From positions 1-55,281 of the forward strand of contig NZ_JAHFUW010000027.1 of the NCBI RefSeq assembly GCF_023264855.1: a stretch of DNA of 55,281 nucleotides, read 5' to 3'. The notes beneath the pieces were generated by a model. That model had not been told where the DNA came from and did not search any database. It worked only from the letters and a program-made list of their open reading frames with translations. Positions 39,416-48,099 of the stretch are shown here, in pieces (the stretch's first letter is position 1; every line of letters starts with the position of its first letter). The position numbers and the translations under genes were made by a program. The stretch is from Herbiconiux sp. (lineage in GTDB: Bacteria > Actinomycetota > Actinomycetes > Actinomycetales > Microbacteriaceae).

Positions 39416-40498
39416 ATGGCCGGATGGTCCTTGACCGTGCACGATGCCAAGACCGGCGCGCACAAAACGTCTGTCGAGCCGGCGGACTCGGCATGGTCGA
39501 CCGCGATCGCCCCGGATGGCACCACCACCGAGACGTTCATCGTCAACGACGCTGACGCACCGTGGCCGCCCGGGCGCGTCGACGATCTCTTCCTGCCCAA
39601 CGACCGCCTGCTGGCGCGCTGGTGGGGCGATCACTGCATGTACGCGCAGAAGGTCGAGGACTACGCCTACGAGAAAGACACAGGCAAGGTGACCGTCACC
39701 ACCGTCGACCTCATCACCGAGGCGGAGTGGCGGCTCCTCGGCGGCGTGGACGGTGCCGAACCGGGGAACGAAGTTCCCCCGCTGGTCGTCACGAACCAGT
39801 CACCGCGCGCAGCGATCGGCGCAGCATTCGCGCGCATGATGCAGTGGGACGAGAAGTGGCACTACCCGATTGACGTGCCCGGGGCCGAGGCTGGCCCGAT
39901 CTCGGGGCAGTGGGAGTTCCTGAAGAAGTACCGCATCTCCGACGTCATCCAGCAGATCTCAGAGCGCGCCGGTGTCGAGGTCTACCTCCGCCCCTACCGG
40001 ACCAGCGACGACGGAGTGCGGTTCGCGGTCGAGGTCGCTCAGGCGATCACGGTCGGTACGTCCAGCATGAACCTCGCCGCCGACGATTGCCCGATCAGCG
40101 CAATCACCTATCGGAAGAGCGGAAGCCGCCAGGTCACTGGCCTACTCGGTGTCGGCAACGGAACCGGCGAGGAGCAGGAAACCCGCTGGCAGGGCCGCGC
40201 CCCGTACCTCATCCCGATCCGTGACACCAAGCAGTCGTTCCCCGATCAGACCGGTGACGACCTGCAGCAGGCCACGGACACCTACTACGAGGCGAACCGA
40301 CTCCCGATCGCCCAGTGGTCGGTGGGCGCATTCACTATCAGCGACGACTGGCCACCTTCTCACGCGGCACCCGGTCGCCGATGGCTGGTCGAGTCCCACG
40401 GCGACCCGGTGATCCCTGACGACGTGCACCCGCTGCGGGTCATCAAGGTGTCCGGCGGGAACGGCTACCAGCTCAAGACGGAGGTCCAGAGTGGTTGA
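39416..40498 (+). CDS. Baseplate/tail-associated minor tail protein
   Basis: 360 residues: MAGWSLTVHDAKTGAHKTSV, ETFIVNDADAPWPPGRVDDL, AQKVEDYAYEKDTGKVTVTT, then ISDVIQQISERAGVEVYLRP and YLIPIRDTKQSFPDQTGDDL. The pattern resembles Tal/gp27-like hub proteins of actinophage tails (a GPN-type beta hub with a mid helix region). It shows no peptidase motif. It follows Dit, where Tal is expected. 8-nt overlap with the next gene. Confidence 0.78.
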   Translation: MAGWSLTVHDAKTGAHKTSVEPADSAWSTAIAPDGTTTETFIVNDADAPWPPGRVDDLFLPNDRLLARWWGDHCMYAQKVEDYAYEKDTGKVTVTTVDLITEAEWRLLGGVDGAEPGNEVPPLVVTNQSPRAAIGAAFARMMQWDEKWHYPIDVPGAEAGPISGQWEFLKKYRISDVIQQISERAGVEVYLRPYRTSDDGVRFAVEVAQAITVGTSSMNLAADDCPISAITYRKSGSRQVTGLLGVGNGTGEEQETRWQGRAPYLIPIRDTKQSFPDQTGDDLQQATDTYYEANRLPIAQWSVGAFTISDDWPPSHAAPGRRWLVESHGDPVIPDDVHPLRVIKVSGGNGYQLKTEVQSG

Positions 40499-41159
40499 CC
40501 TCACCGATGTCGCCGGGTGGATCAAGCGGATCGTGTACCGCCTCGACCGCATCGAGGGCGGCTGGCTGCTCGAGAACGCGTCCATCACCAGAGGGCGGGT
40601 CCGGTTCATCGGCGGCCTGCTGCAGGGCATGGCCGGCGCCGTCTTCGAGTGGATCGGCACGTTCAACCTGACGGGCGCGTTCACCGCGATCGGTTCGAGT
40701 ATCTTCCGCGGCCCCGTGTCCATCACCGGGGAGACCGGGACGCTCGATGTCGAAGCGGACGCCTCGTTCGGTGGCGATGTCGCGATCACGAAGACGCTCG
40801 ATGTCACGGCAGAGACGACGCTCCGCGAGCTCGTGTCTCTCCTTTCCGACATGCGCGTCGTGGGCGGCGGCAAGATCGACCTCGGCGGCATCACACTCGA
40901 GCCATCTGTCGTAGGTGGCGGTGCGATCAACTTCAACCCCACCGGCAGCATCTTCGCTGGCCTGGGCAGCCTCGGCATGATCTCACCGGATCTCACCGTC
41001 ATGATCACCCTCGCGGACGGGCGCGCCACGGTTGCCGGCGACCTCAGATCCGCCGAAGGCCTGCAGGCGATGAACCTGCCAAACCCGCCGTCAGACACTT
41101 CTATGTTCGTCGCGCTCGTCGATGAAGACGGCAACTTCTACCGAGGCCCCGCAGCCTGA
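40491..41159 (+). CDS. Minor tail protein, fibre-like
   Basis: 222 residues. The N-terminal helix VAGWIKRIVYRLDRIEGG is followed by short repeated beta segments (FEWIGTFNLTGAFTAIGSSI, GPVSITGETGTLDVEADASF, GDVAITKTLDVTAETTLREL), the repetitive pattern of a triple-stranded or beta-solenoid fibre. The GTG start is within the preceding gene. Likely part of the tail tip. Confidence 0.72.
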   Translation: MVDLTDVAGWIKRIVYRLDRIEGGWLLENASITRGRVRFIGGLLQGMAGAVFEWIGTFNLTGAFTAIGSSIFRGPVSITGETGTLDVEADASFGGDVAITKTLDVTAETTLRELVSLLSDMRVVGGGKIDLGGITLEPSVVGGGAINFNPTGSIFAGLGSLGMISPDLTVMITLADGRATVAGDLRSAEGLQAMNLPNPPSDTSMFVALVDEDGNFYRGPAA

Positions 41160-41182
41160 CCACCTAACTCTTGGAGGATCTC

Positions 41183-41674
41183 TTGGCGCTCGAGACTGTG
41201 ACCGGGTTCATCACATCATTCGCCCGCAACACCGACCAGCTCCCTGGGTTGCAGTTGGCGTTCGTTCCGACCGGCAACGGTGTGCACGGGGACCACCTAT
41301 TCGTCACGCGGGAGGTGCCGGCGACTGTCACCCAGTCGACGGGTGCGTTCACGGTGCAGCTCGAGCGCACTGACGAGATCTATGGCGTCCCGGACGGGTC
41401 GCTGCGCTACTTCCCGCGTATCACGTGGCAGAACGGTGTCGGCCGTTTCATCTCCCAGGACTTCGTGAACTGGCGGGTTCACGTTCCTCTCGGCGGCGGA
41501 ACCCTCGAAGAGCTGCTTGATGCCCCCACCAACGCGGACTCGCTGTATTGGTCCTACGCGCCCACCTACGCCGCACTGGTGAAAGAAATGGGAACTATCT
41601 CGATCGGCACTTGGATCTACTGGGCAACCGCCCCCGAAGACGCTCCTGATAACTGGTTCGAAGTGGAGGCCTGA
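41183..41674 (+). CDS. Minor tail protein
   Basis: 163 residues starting at TTG, chosen because GGAGG lies 5 nt upstream (an earlier in-frame TTG overlaps that site). Beta-rich: VTGFITSFARNTDQLPGLQL, TQSTGAFTVQLERTDEIYGV, FINWRVHVPLGGG-like text (here FVNWRVHVPLGGG), SYAPTYAALVKEMG. Probably a small adaptor or upper-baseplate protein between tail hub and spike. No exact family known. Confidence 0.68.
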   Translation: MALETVTGFITSFARNTDQLPGLQLAFVPTGNGVHGDHLFVTREVPATVTQSTGAFTVQLERTDEIYGVPDGSLRYFPRITWQNGVGRFISQDFVNWRVHVPLGGGTLEELLDAPTNADSLYWSYAPTYAALVKEMGTISIGTWIYWATAPEDAPDNWFEVEA

Positions 41675-41676
41675 GC

Positions 41677-44355
41677 ATGGCACAACTCGTCGGCAAGGGC
41701 CGCATCGCGCTCGCAAACGATGACGTCACCGAAGGGCTGATCAAGAACCCCACGAAGACTCGGCAGGCGATCCGCGACGAGGTCAACCCTCTCGTGTCGG
41801 AGGCGCTCTCTGACCCAGAGCTCACGACGATCATCACCGGTGTCGTCGACGACCGTGCAGACACGGCCGTCTCGGCTGCGCTGGAAACGCAGCTCGATCC
41901 CGCCGTCGCGCAGATCATCGAGGATGCCTACTTCCAGCCGGGCACCGCCGACGGGCTCGTGACGATGCCGAACGGGTCACAGCCTGGCCGCCTCTTCGGC
42001 ATGCGCTACTCCATCGACCCTTCGGCGATCGCGGCCGGTACGGCATCGTTCAACGGGCTCGCCGCAATCACGGGCCCCGGCGCTGATGCTCGAGCGATCT
42101 CGGTGCGCTTCCCCACGGGCACAGGAGGTCAGTGGGGCAACAGCCTCACCCCTGGCTTCCAGCGTCCAACGGGCGGCTCCGCCATCGTTATGCCCCTCAT
42201 CGATGTCGGGACCGGTGACGGGGTGTCTCGTTTGCGCGTGGGCGGTCTTGCAACCACGGGCGTGCAGTCCTCCATGGGTGGCATCGTGGGCTGCCGCATC
42301 GCGACCAACGATGTCCGTTTCTTCCGGTGGGTCATCACCTCGGCCGGTGTTTACGCACTCACCCGTTGGGAAGGCACTAGCTTCTCCATCGGTGCGTTCA
42401 CCACGCTCTGCGTGACGAATGTGGTGCCGAAGGCCAACGACCTGGTCGACCTCGGCTACGCGCGTGCCGACGGCATCCTGTCGCTCAGCATCAACGGAGC
42501 CCTGGTCGCATTCGTGCAGGTTGCCGACGCAGTCAAGACCGCTCATGCAGCGGCGAACTTCGCCGGCATGTGGGCCAACGGCACGCTGCAGGATGGGGCG
42601 AAGCTCGGCGGCTGGCAGTGGCTGGCCTGGTACGACTCGCCCACCGGAACCGTAGATCGTCAGCTTCCTTCGCTGGGGGCGGATGGTCTGCTGTCGTCGT
42701 TGGTGCGACTCGCGCCGGAGACGAAACGGTCAATCATCGGCCCCGTCTTCGATATCCGCGATTACGGCGCGAAGTGCGACGGGATCTACCTCACCGACGT
42801 GAATACGTACGCCGGGCAGGCCTACGTCCAGTCGCCGACCTACGCGTTTACATCGGCGGACATCGGCAAGCGGGTCGCCGTGATGGGCGCTGGACCCGTG
42901 CTGGCGAACAAGAACGACGGCGTGTGGATCGGCACCGTCCTGTCTTTGTCGGGCAGCTCCGCGGTCCTCGACTCCAACGCGACCACCTCCGCCACCGGAC
43001 TCCGAGCGATCTTCGGTACCCCTGACGATCAGGCCATTTTCCGCGCACAGGAAGCAGCGGTCAGCCTTTCTTCTTTCTCGAAGGGCGGCACTGTCTACTT
43101 CCCCGCAGCGCGGAGCATCGTCACCCTGCCGCTCAAGGTGAAGAACTACGTGAGCTGGGGAGGTGCCAGCCGGGAGCGGTCGTGGGTGCACGTCATCCAG
43201 GACACCGGCGGCCTGCCTTACGTGGCGGGTGAGTCGGACTGGCTCACGTGCGCCGGCCGTACAGCGGACGACCCGCTGATCGGTGCCGACTTCCACGACT
43301 TCGGCATCAACGCTGAGGCTCACATCCATACGGGCGGATACGGGTCCGCGATCAAGCCGCTGAACATCTACTACGTGCAGCGCTGCTCGATCTACAACAT
43401 GAACGTGTGGAACACCCCAGCGACCGCGATCCCGTTCGATCACTCGTTCGACCAGTGCTCGATTCACGACAACGTGATCCTCTACCCGGGACGTCTCGCA
43501 CCTTCCGGCGTGGGGCCGGGCGGGTCGGGGATCGGTGCGGGCACGAAGGCGACGGGCGCGACCGAGCCGACGTTGATCTTCAACAACACGATCATCGGCC
43601 GACAGTCCGCGACGAACATCACGAACGGGCACAACGGGATCTTCACCGAGGGCCAGACCGGCGCGAACCCCGACCTCGGCACCCCGGGCTACCGGATCGT
43701 GAACAACGTCATCATCGGGTTCTACTTCGGGATCTCCGACGCAGGCTCGAACGGGACGCTCATCAGCGGCAACCTGGTCGTCGGCTGCTCGAGGGGCATG
43801 CGGGTGAGCGTCACGACGCTGCCGGATTCGTACCCGGGCCTGAACACCACCATCGTCAACAACATCATCATGGGCTGCACCGGCCCGGGTGAAAACGATG
43901 GGGTCGGCCTCACGATCTCCACGGCGAAGCTCGCGGACTTCCCGAACGTGCGCCGGAACCTTCACCTGATCATCCAGGGCAATCAGATCATCGACAACAA
44001 GTCCTATGGCATCGCGATCACCGCCTCCTGGGTGGACATCGAGGGGCTGATGATCACGGGGAACCAGATCCTTCGCAACGGGAAGTCCGGTGTGTGGCTG
44101 CGCACCTCCGACGGCGCAAAGATCAAGGAGCTGATGCTGAAGGACAACATCATCGCTTCCAACGGCAAGCGGGGCATCGTCGGCGACCGTGCGGCGATCC
44201 TCGTCGCGGTTGGCGCGGTGCTGATCGGCGGCTACCTCCAGTCCCGGAGGGGCATCTTCGACCTTGCTGACACCCCTACCCAGCTCGACACGGTGGTGAC
44301 GACGGGGGCGACGCTCACGAACGTGGAGAAGGACCCGGTGCCCGTCCTTTGGTGA
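41677..44355 (+). CDS. Tail spike with lectin-like and right-handed beta-helix domains
   Basis: 892 residues. The N-terminal 85 residues (GKGRIALANDDVTEGLIKNP, VNPLVSEALSDPELTTII) are probably the tail-binding and trimer part. Residues about 95-330 form a beta-sandwich, perhaps a carbohydrate-binding domain. From about 354 (GPVFDIRDYGAKCDG) to the end is a pectate-lyase-like beta-helix with repeated units (LIFNNTIIG, RIVNNVIIGFYFG, TIVNNIIMGC, LIIQGNQIIDNKSYGIAI, LMLKDNIIASNGKRG). It likely binds or degrades host surface polysaccharide. Three Asp-rich turns could be catalytic, but I cannot fix the site. Confidence 0.85.
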   Translation: MAQLVGKGRIALANDDVTEGLIKNPTKTRQAIRDEVNPLVSEALSDPELTTIITGVVDDRADTAVSAALETQLDPAVAQIIEDAYFQPGTADGLVTMPNGSQPGRLFGMRYSIDPSAIAAGTASFNGLAAITGPGADARAISVRFPTGTGGQWGNSLTPGFQRPTGGSAIVMPLIDVGTGDGVSRLRVGGLATTGVQSSMGGIVGCRIATNDVRFFRWVITSAGVYALTRWEGTSFSIGAFTTLCVTNVVPKANDLVDLGYARADGILSLSINGALVAFVQVADAVKTAHAAANFAGMWANGTLQDGAKLGGWQWLAWYDSPTGTVDRQLPSLGADGLLSSLVRLAPETKRSIIGPVFDIRDYGAKCDGIYLTDVNTYAGQAYVQSPTYAFTSADIGKRVAVMGAGPVLANKNDGVWIGTVLSLSGSSAVLDSNATTSATGLRAIFGTPDDQAIFRAQEAAVSLSSFSKGGTVYFPAARSIVTLPLKVKNYVSWGGASRERSWVHVIQDTGGLPYVAGESDWLTCAGRTADDPLIGADFHDFGINAEAHIHTGGYGSAIKPLNIYYVQRCSIYNMNVWNTPATAIPFDHSFDQCSIHDNVILYPGRLAPSGVGPGGSGIGAGTKATGATEPTLIFNNTIIGRQSATNITNGHNGIFTEGQTGANPDLGTPGYRIVNNVIIGFYFGISDAGSNGTLISGNLVVGCSRGMRVSVTTLPDSYPGLNTTIVNNIIMGCTGPGENDGVGLTISTAKLADFPNVRRNLHLIIQGNQIIDNKSYGIAITASWVDIEGLMITGNQILRNGKSGVWLRTSDGAKIKELMLKDNIIASNGKRGIVGDRAAILVAVGAVLIGGYLQSRRGIFDLADTPTQLDTVVTTGATLTNVEKDPVPVLW

Positions 44356-44420
44356 CTGCCGTGCAAAGGTACCGAGGATGAAAGGACGGGTGGGGCGGCG
44401 ATTACTACGTCGCCCCACCC
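44341..44420 (+). terminator. Late terminator with a competing upstream stem
   Basis: Hairpin GGGTGGGGCG (44388-44397)/CGCCCCACCC (44411-44420) ends the tail operon. A second perfect 10-bp repeat, CCCGTCCTTT (44341-44350, the last codons of the spike) and AAAGGACGGG (44381-44390), shares GGG 44388-44390, so both cannot form fully at once. The rest of 44421-44510 shows no feature. Confidence 0.65.
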
Positions 44421-44510
44421 CCGATGCAATGCGGGCTGTCTTAGACCGCCGGCTCGGCGCTGATGCGGCGGTTGGGCAAGCCTCGAGGCCGGAGCCTCCT
44501 TCGCCGTCTG

Positions 44511-45680
44511 TCAGGGGGTTGAAACTGGTCGGACGATTGTGTCTTCGCCCGCCTTGTCGGCGAGTGCGCGTTTCTGGTGACTGGTGATGAAGTGTCTCTC
44601 CACAAGCCAGAAGAACCCGTACGATGCAGCGACCGCGATCGGGATCACCACGAGGACAAGCACAAGCCAGTTCGCGAGGGTGGGGAGCTCGAGCGGCAGC
44701 ATCAGGATGTTCGCCAGAGCGAGAAGCGGGGAGTGGATGAGGTAGATGCTGTAGGAGAACAGCCCGAGGAACACCAGTGGTCGCCACTCGAGAATGCGCA
44801 CTCCGAGGTTGGTGCGCCCGGCCAGCTTCGTTTGCCCCATTGCGACGAGGCCGAGGGCGATGCCGGCTCCGGCGAGTGTGTCGGAGATGATCTGCTCGTG
44901 GCGGGCGTGTGGAGTGTAGGTGAGCTGCCACGCGACGGCGATCAGGAAGAGGCCGATGCCTGCCCATCCGAACCAGTGTGACGGGATGCGTGGTGTCCCA
45001 CGGACGGTGTAGAGCGCGGCCATCATTCCGAGTGCGAAGAGGCCGATCATCCAGTAGTTCGCTGGTCCGACTCCGGGGAGAGCGTAGGAGAGGGCGGGGC
45101 CGAGTAGCAGGGCGACGACCAGCATCACCCACGGGTTGAGCCAGCGGCAGAGCGGCAGGAGGATCAGCGGCATGATGAAGTAGATGTGCCACTCGGTCGC
45201 CACCGACCAGGCGGGTCCGTCGATCTGGTAGATCCAGTCGGCCCTCCAGTTATGGATCAGCAGGAAGTGGGAGACGACGCCCCAAGGGGTGATCGGCACC
45301 TTGTTGTCCCAAGCGGTGTCGTGGCCTGTCTGCAGCGCGGGGATGACGGCGATCATCACGATGAAGAGGATGAGGGCAGCGTAGTAGGGCGGGAGGATTC
45401 GTTTCCCTCGTCGCCAGATGTACTTCCAGAACCCGCCGCGAAGCTCGAAGTTGGCGGTGCGGGCGACGGGGAGCATCAGTACGTAGCCCGACAGTGTGAT
45501 GAAGATGGGCACCGCGTAGTTCCCGATCTCCATCAGCTTCGCGATGATCGGCAGGTTCTCGTCGGCATCGCCGAGGTGACCCGTGAACGTCGTCGCGTGT
45601 AATACCGCGACCGTCAGCGCGGCGAGTGCTCGCAGCCCATCGGCGAACTCGAATTTGGGACGCGCCCCCGCTTTATCCAC
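44511..45680 (-). CDS. Acyltransferase 3 family membrane protein, probable surface-modifying conversion gene
   Basis: 389 residues, about ten membrane helices. Family marks: FADGLRALAALTVAVLHATT with the catalytic-type His28, RRGKRILPPYYAALIL, PAWSVATEWHIYFIMPLI, and near the end LGLFSYSIYLIHSPLL. Acyltransferase 3 proteins acetylate cell-surface sugars or peptidoglycan; phage versions (such as Oac) change O-antigen and block reinfection. It is encoded leftward between spike and endolysin, against the late operon, so it is probably expressed from the prophage. The GTG start is 6 nt after TAGGGT. Confidence 0.9.
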   Translation of the reverse strand: MDKAGARPKFEFADGLRALAALTVAVLHATTFTGHLGDADENLPIIAKLMEIGNYAVPIFITLSGYVLMLPVARTANFELRGGFWKYIWRRGKRILPPYYAALILFIVMIAVIPALQTGHDTAWDNKVPITPWGVVSHFLLIHNWRADWIYQIDGPAWSVATEWHIYFIMPLILLPLCRWLNPWVMLVVALLLGPALSYALPGVGPANYWMIGLFALGMMAALYTVRGTPRIPSHWFGWAGIGLFLIAVAWQLTYTPHARHEQIISDTLAGAGIALGLVAMGQTKLAGRTNLGVRILEWRPLVFLGLFSYSIYLIHSPLLALANILMLPLELPTLANWLVLVLVVIPIAVAASYGFFWLVERHFITSHQKRALADKAGEDTIVRPVSTP

Positions 45681-45686
45681 TCGTGA

Positions 45687-45692
45687 ACCCTA
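45687..45692 (-). promoter_or_regulatory. Leaderless promoter element of the acyltransferase gene
   Basis: TAGGGT on the minus strand, 6 nt before the GTG at 45680. No clear -35 was found. It belongs to the same layout as the other accessory-gene promoters here. Confidence 0.45.
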
Positions 45693-45763
45693 CCGGTATT
45701 CGACACCCGTGAACGACCGGACAATCGCCCGCTTCGGCGGGCATTCGTATTTAAGGAGCACTC

Positions 45764-46777
45764 ATGACTCTTGTCGACGGCAGCAACCTCTCCACGTGGG
45801 AGGGTGGTCTCTTCGACCGCGACAACGAGAACTCTGTCAGCCTCCTCTACCGGCTCCTGTGGATCTTCACGCAGCTGCGCGAGGAGGGTGTCGACGTCGG
45901 CCTGAACGAGGCTGGGCGCCCGTTCGGCTCGTTCTCCGACATTGCCGTGGGCCGCAACGGGCAGAGCGCCTCACAGACCGCCTCCGGCCGCTCCACGGTC
46001 TGCTACCAGTACGGCCGGTACCTGCTCTACGTGGCGACCGGCGGAGCTCAGGGCACCCCCTCAGCGGCGAACCCGTACGCCGGCCAGTACGCCTCGAAGC
46101 ACACCGTCGGCGTGGCCGGCGACATCGACTGCGACAGCTACAGCCGCCTCGACTACTGGGCCGAGCGCGCCGGCATGAAGCGCACTATCTCATCGGAGAT
46201 CTGGCACTACGAGATCTACCGCAACCCCGACGGCGACATCGACTTCTCGGCCTTCTCGAAGGTCGTCCATGCCGTCTTCGGCCGTACCAGCACCGCAGGC
46301 GAACACACAACACCGATCCAGGGAGACGACATGTACGACGCCGCCGCACGCGAGGAGCTCATCGGCACTCGCATCGACAAGACCATCGTTCCGCTGCTGC
46401 GCGCCATCCTCGCGGCGCTCGGCAACGACGACGCCCAGGTGGAGCGCATCCTCAACGCCATCCGGCGCGAGGCCCGCCCCCGCCAGTACCGCCGCACCAA
46501 GACCGGCGAGATCGCCGCGATCGACACCGACCAGGGCTTCTACCACTCGTTCGCATCGCTCGCGGAGCGAGAGAACTGGATGCGACTGCAGATGGTCGCG
46601 CCCGAGAACGCGCTCGAGTGCTCTGAGGCCGACTGGACCCTCCTGATGGACGAGGTCCAGGGCAAGCTCCACACCCTCGTCTCGGCTAGCAGCGAGCCCA
46701 TCGACCTCGGCACCCTGGTGCCGACGGACGAGCCCACACCCGCGCTCGATGCATCCGCTCCCACGGCAGAAGCCTGA
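45764..46777 (+). CDS. Endolysin with M15 (VanY-like) peptidase domain
   Basis: 337 residues. The N-terminal M15 peptidase domain (about 1-160) has zinc ligands His113 and Asp120 (SKHTVGVAGD, H-x6-D) and His148, with catalytic Glu145 (SEIWHYEIY). Such enzymes cut the peptide stem or crosslink of peptidoglycan. The C-terminal half (about 175-300) is an unassigned helical module with TDQGFYHSFASLAERENWMR that may bind the wall. It ends in a Pro/Ala-rich tail. AAGGAG lies 7 nt before the ATG. It opens the lysis cassette. Confidence 0.88.
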   Translation: MTLVDGSNLSTWEGGLFDRDNENSVSLLYRLLWIFTQLREEGVDVGLNEAGRPFGSFSDIAVGRNGQSASQTASGRSTVCYQYGRYLLYVATGGAQGTPSAANPYAGQYASKHTVGVAGDIDCDSYSRLDYWAERAGMKRTISSEIWHYEIYRNPDGDIDFSAFSKVVHAVFGRTSTAGEHTTPIQGDDMYDAAAREELIGTRIDKTIVPLLRAILAALGNDDAQVERILNAIRREARPRQYRRTKTGEIAAIDTDQGFYHSFASLAERENWMRLQMVAPENALECSEADWTLLMDEVQGKLHTLVSASSEPIDLGTLVPTDEPTPALDASAPTAEA

Positions 46778-46797
46778 CCCTCTCCACCCTGAGAGGG
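46778..46797 (+). promoter_or_regulatory. Small hairpin overlapping ribosome site of next gene
   Basis: CCCTCTC (46778-46784) pairs fully with GAGAGGG (46791-46797) around a 6-nt loop. The 3' arm is part of the AGGGGG ribosome site for the GTG at 46806, so folding would reduce its translation. Confidence 0.45.
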
Positions 46798-46805
46798 GGT
46801 AGCAG

Positions 46806-47117
46806 GTGACTGCACTCATCATGGCCGCGCTCGTCGCCGAGGGTGCCGACCCAGTTACCGCGCTACTTACGCGCGACTGGGCGGCCCTCGGCGGTTGGTC
46901 GCTCTTCATCGGGCTCTGCCTCGCCGTCGTCCTCGGCGCGTTCCGCGAAGGATGGGTGCCCGGCGCCCGATACCGACGCCTCGAGGCATCCGCGAAGCTC
47001 CTCGCCGAAGCCAACGTCGAACTCACGAAGCAGAACGGGCAGCTGATCACGGCCAACGAGATCACGAAGCACTTCTTCGAAGAGACAACCCCGAAGCGCG
47101 GGGAGGTGTCCACGTGA
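46806..47117 (+). CDS. Single-helix membrane protein of the lysis cassette
   Basis: 103 residues. A short N-terminal hydrophobic part (MTALIMAALVAEG), one clear transmembrane helix at about 30-48 (WSLFIGLCLAVVLGAF), and a long charged C-terminal helix (LEASAKLLAEANVELTKQNG) form a spanin- or holin-accessory-like layout. The GTG start follows AGGGGG, which lies in a small hairpin. GTGA-type overlap with the next gene. Confidence 0.68.
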   Translation: MTALIMAALVAEGADPVTALLTRDWAALGGWSLFIGLCLAVVLGAFREGWVPGARYRRLEASAKLLAEANVELTKQNGQLITANEITKHFFEETTPKRGEVST

Positions 47118-47314
47118 GCATCTTCACCCGCAAGCCGCGGCACCCGCGCATCGACCCGGACGAGCTCACCGCGCAGGCCGACGAGTCCATGCGACGCGTC
47201 GCCGCACAACAGCCCCACGTCAACGCCCTCACATCCTGGCTCGAAGCCCGGAAGGACCAGAACGGTTTCGGTGAGGACTTCGAGTACACCCTGCGCCCCA
47301 AGGAGGCCCGATGA
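47114..47314 (+). CDS. Small conserved lysis-region protein
   Basis: 66 residues: MSIFTRKPRHPRIDPDELTA, then EADESMRR-type helix (QADESMRRVAAQQPHVNALT) and SWLEARKDQNGFGEDFEYTL. Soluble and amphipathic. The last part (QNGFGEDFEYT) is a recurring element in small proteins of actinophage lysis cassettes. GTG in overlap; it is followed by the multi-helix membrane protein, with ATGA overlap. Confidence 0.68.
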   Translation: MSIFTRKPRHPRIDPDELTAQADESMRRVAAQQPHVNALTSWLEARKDQNGFGEDFEYTLRPKEAR

Positions 47315-47727
47315 CCGACCTCTTCGCCGAGATCAACCCGATCCTGTGGGTGGCCTCGAACCTGCTCGTCGCCTACATCGCGGTCGTGCTCGTCATCTTC
47401 GTGGTCGGCTACTACGCCCTCTTCGACCCCGGCGCGACGACCGCGGGCAAGTTCGTGTTCCGGTTCGCCGTGTCCCTCATCGGCGTCGTCGGCCTCGTGT
47501 TCATCAGCCTCTTCATCGACCCCCGTACCGGCCGCGAGTGGTGGATCTACCCGGGCGACGTACTCCCGTGGCGGCCGCTCGTCCGCGCGATCGCCTACAC
47601 GTACGTCGCATACACCGTCACCGCCCTGGTGATCCTGCTCGGCCTCCGCAAGTGGCGGCCACACCTTCTTCGCACCGCCCCCGACCGTGACCTCGTAAAG
47701 GTCCGCAACCCCAAGGAGACCCCGTGA
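47311..47727 (+). CDS. Multi-helix membrane protein, holin candidate
   Basis: 138 residues with three to four hydrophobic segments: about 15-38 (SNLLVAYIAVVLVIFVVGYY), 48-68 (FRFAVSLIGVVGLVFISLFI) and 92-112 (YTYVAYTVTALVILLGL). It ends with a basic tail RDLVKVRNPKE. The neighbours are endolysin and another holin-like gene, so it probably takes part in membrane opening or in holding the lysis timing. Confidence 0.7.
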   Translation: MTDLFAEINPILWVASNLLVAYIAVVLVIFVVGYYALFDPGATTAGKFVFRFAVSLIGVVGLVFISLFIDPRTGREWWIYPGDVLPWRPLVRAIAYTYVAYTVTALVILLGLRKWRPHLLRTAPDRDLVKVRNPKETP

Positions 47728-48035
47728 CCCACATCGACACCACCACCGTGCCCACCATCTGGTTCAAGACCCAGCGTGCCCTCCGCACCGGCGTCCAGGC
47801 CCTCGTCGTCCTCGTGCCCGTCGCGAACCTCGGCGCCGGCATCGTCCTGGAGGTCCTGAAGGGTCAGGCCGACTTCGTCATCCCCGGCTGGATCTTCGTA
47901 GTCCTCAACGGCATCGTCGTCGCGACGGCGCTGCTGATGGCGCTCGTCGCCCGGCTGATGGCCAACCCGGTGGTGAACGCGTTCCTCACCCGGTTCGGAC
48001 TGGGCAGCATCCCGAAATCCGCGATCAACTCCTGA
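47724..48035 (+). CDS. Holin candidate with two membrane helices
   Basis: 103 residues, two helices at about 20-42 (VQALVVLVPVANLGAGIVLE) and 53-75 (WIFVVLNGIVVATALLMALV). The ending is short and basic. The size and two-helix layout are typical of class II holins. Starts at GTG in an overlap with the previous gene. Followed by a strong terminator, making it the last gene of the late operon. Confidence 0.72.
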   Translation: MTHIDTTTVPTIWFKTQRALRTGVQALVVLVPVANLGAGIVLEVLKGQADFVIPGWIFVVLNGIVVATALLMALVARLMANPVVNAFLTRFGLGSIPKSAINS

Positions 48036-48054
48036 CCCACCCGCATCACCACCG

Positions 48055-48088
48055 AGCCCCCGGCTTCTCTTCGGAGAGGCCGGGGGCT
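48055..48088 (+). terminator. Terminator of the late/lysis operon
   Basis: AGCCCCCGGC (48055-48064) pairs with GCCGGGGGCT (48079-48088); an inner TCTC/GAGA stem closes a TTCG tetraloop. It is very stable. The last T of the stem is the first base of the next gene's -10 element. Confidence 0.88.
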
Positions 48089-48093
48089 ATTCT
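48088..48093 (+). promoter_or_regulatory. Leaderless promoter element fused to the terminator
   Basis: TATTCT, then 6 nt, then the ATG at 48100. It starts at the final base of the preceding hairpin. No ribosome site is present. Confidence 0.5.
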
Positions 48094-48099
48094 GCGTTC

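Noticed and set aside
42730-45192. 820-codon minus-strand frame across the spike and acyltransferase genes
   Set aside because: It is Arg/His/Asp-rich nonsense, overlaps two well-supported genes, and has no ribosome site.
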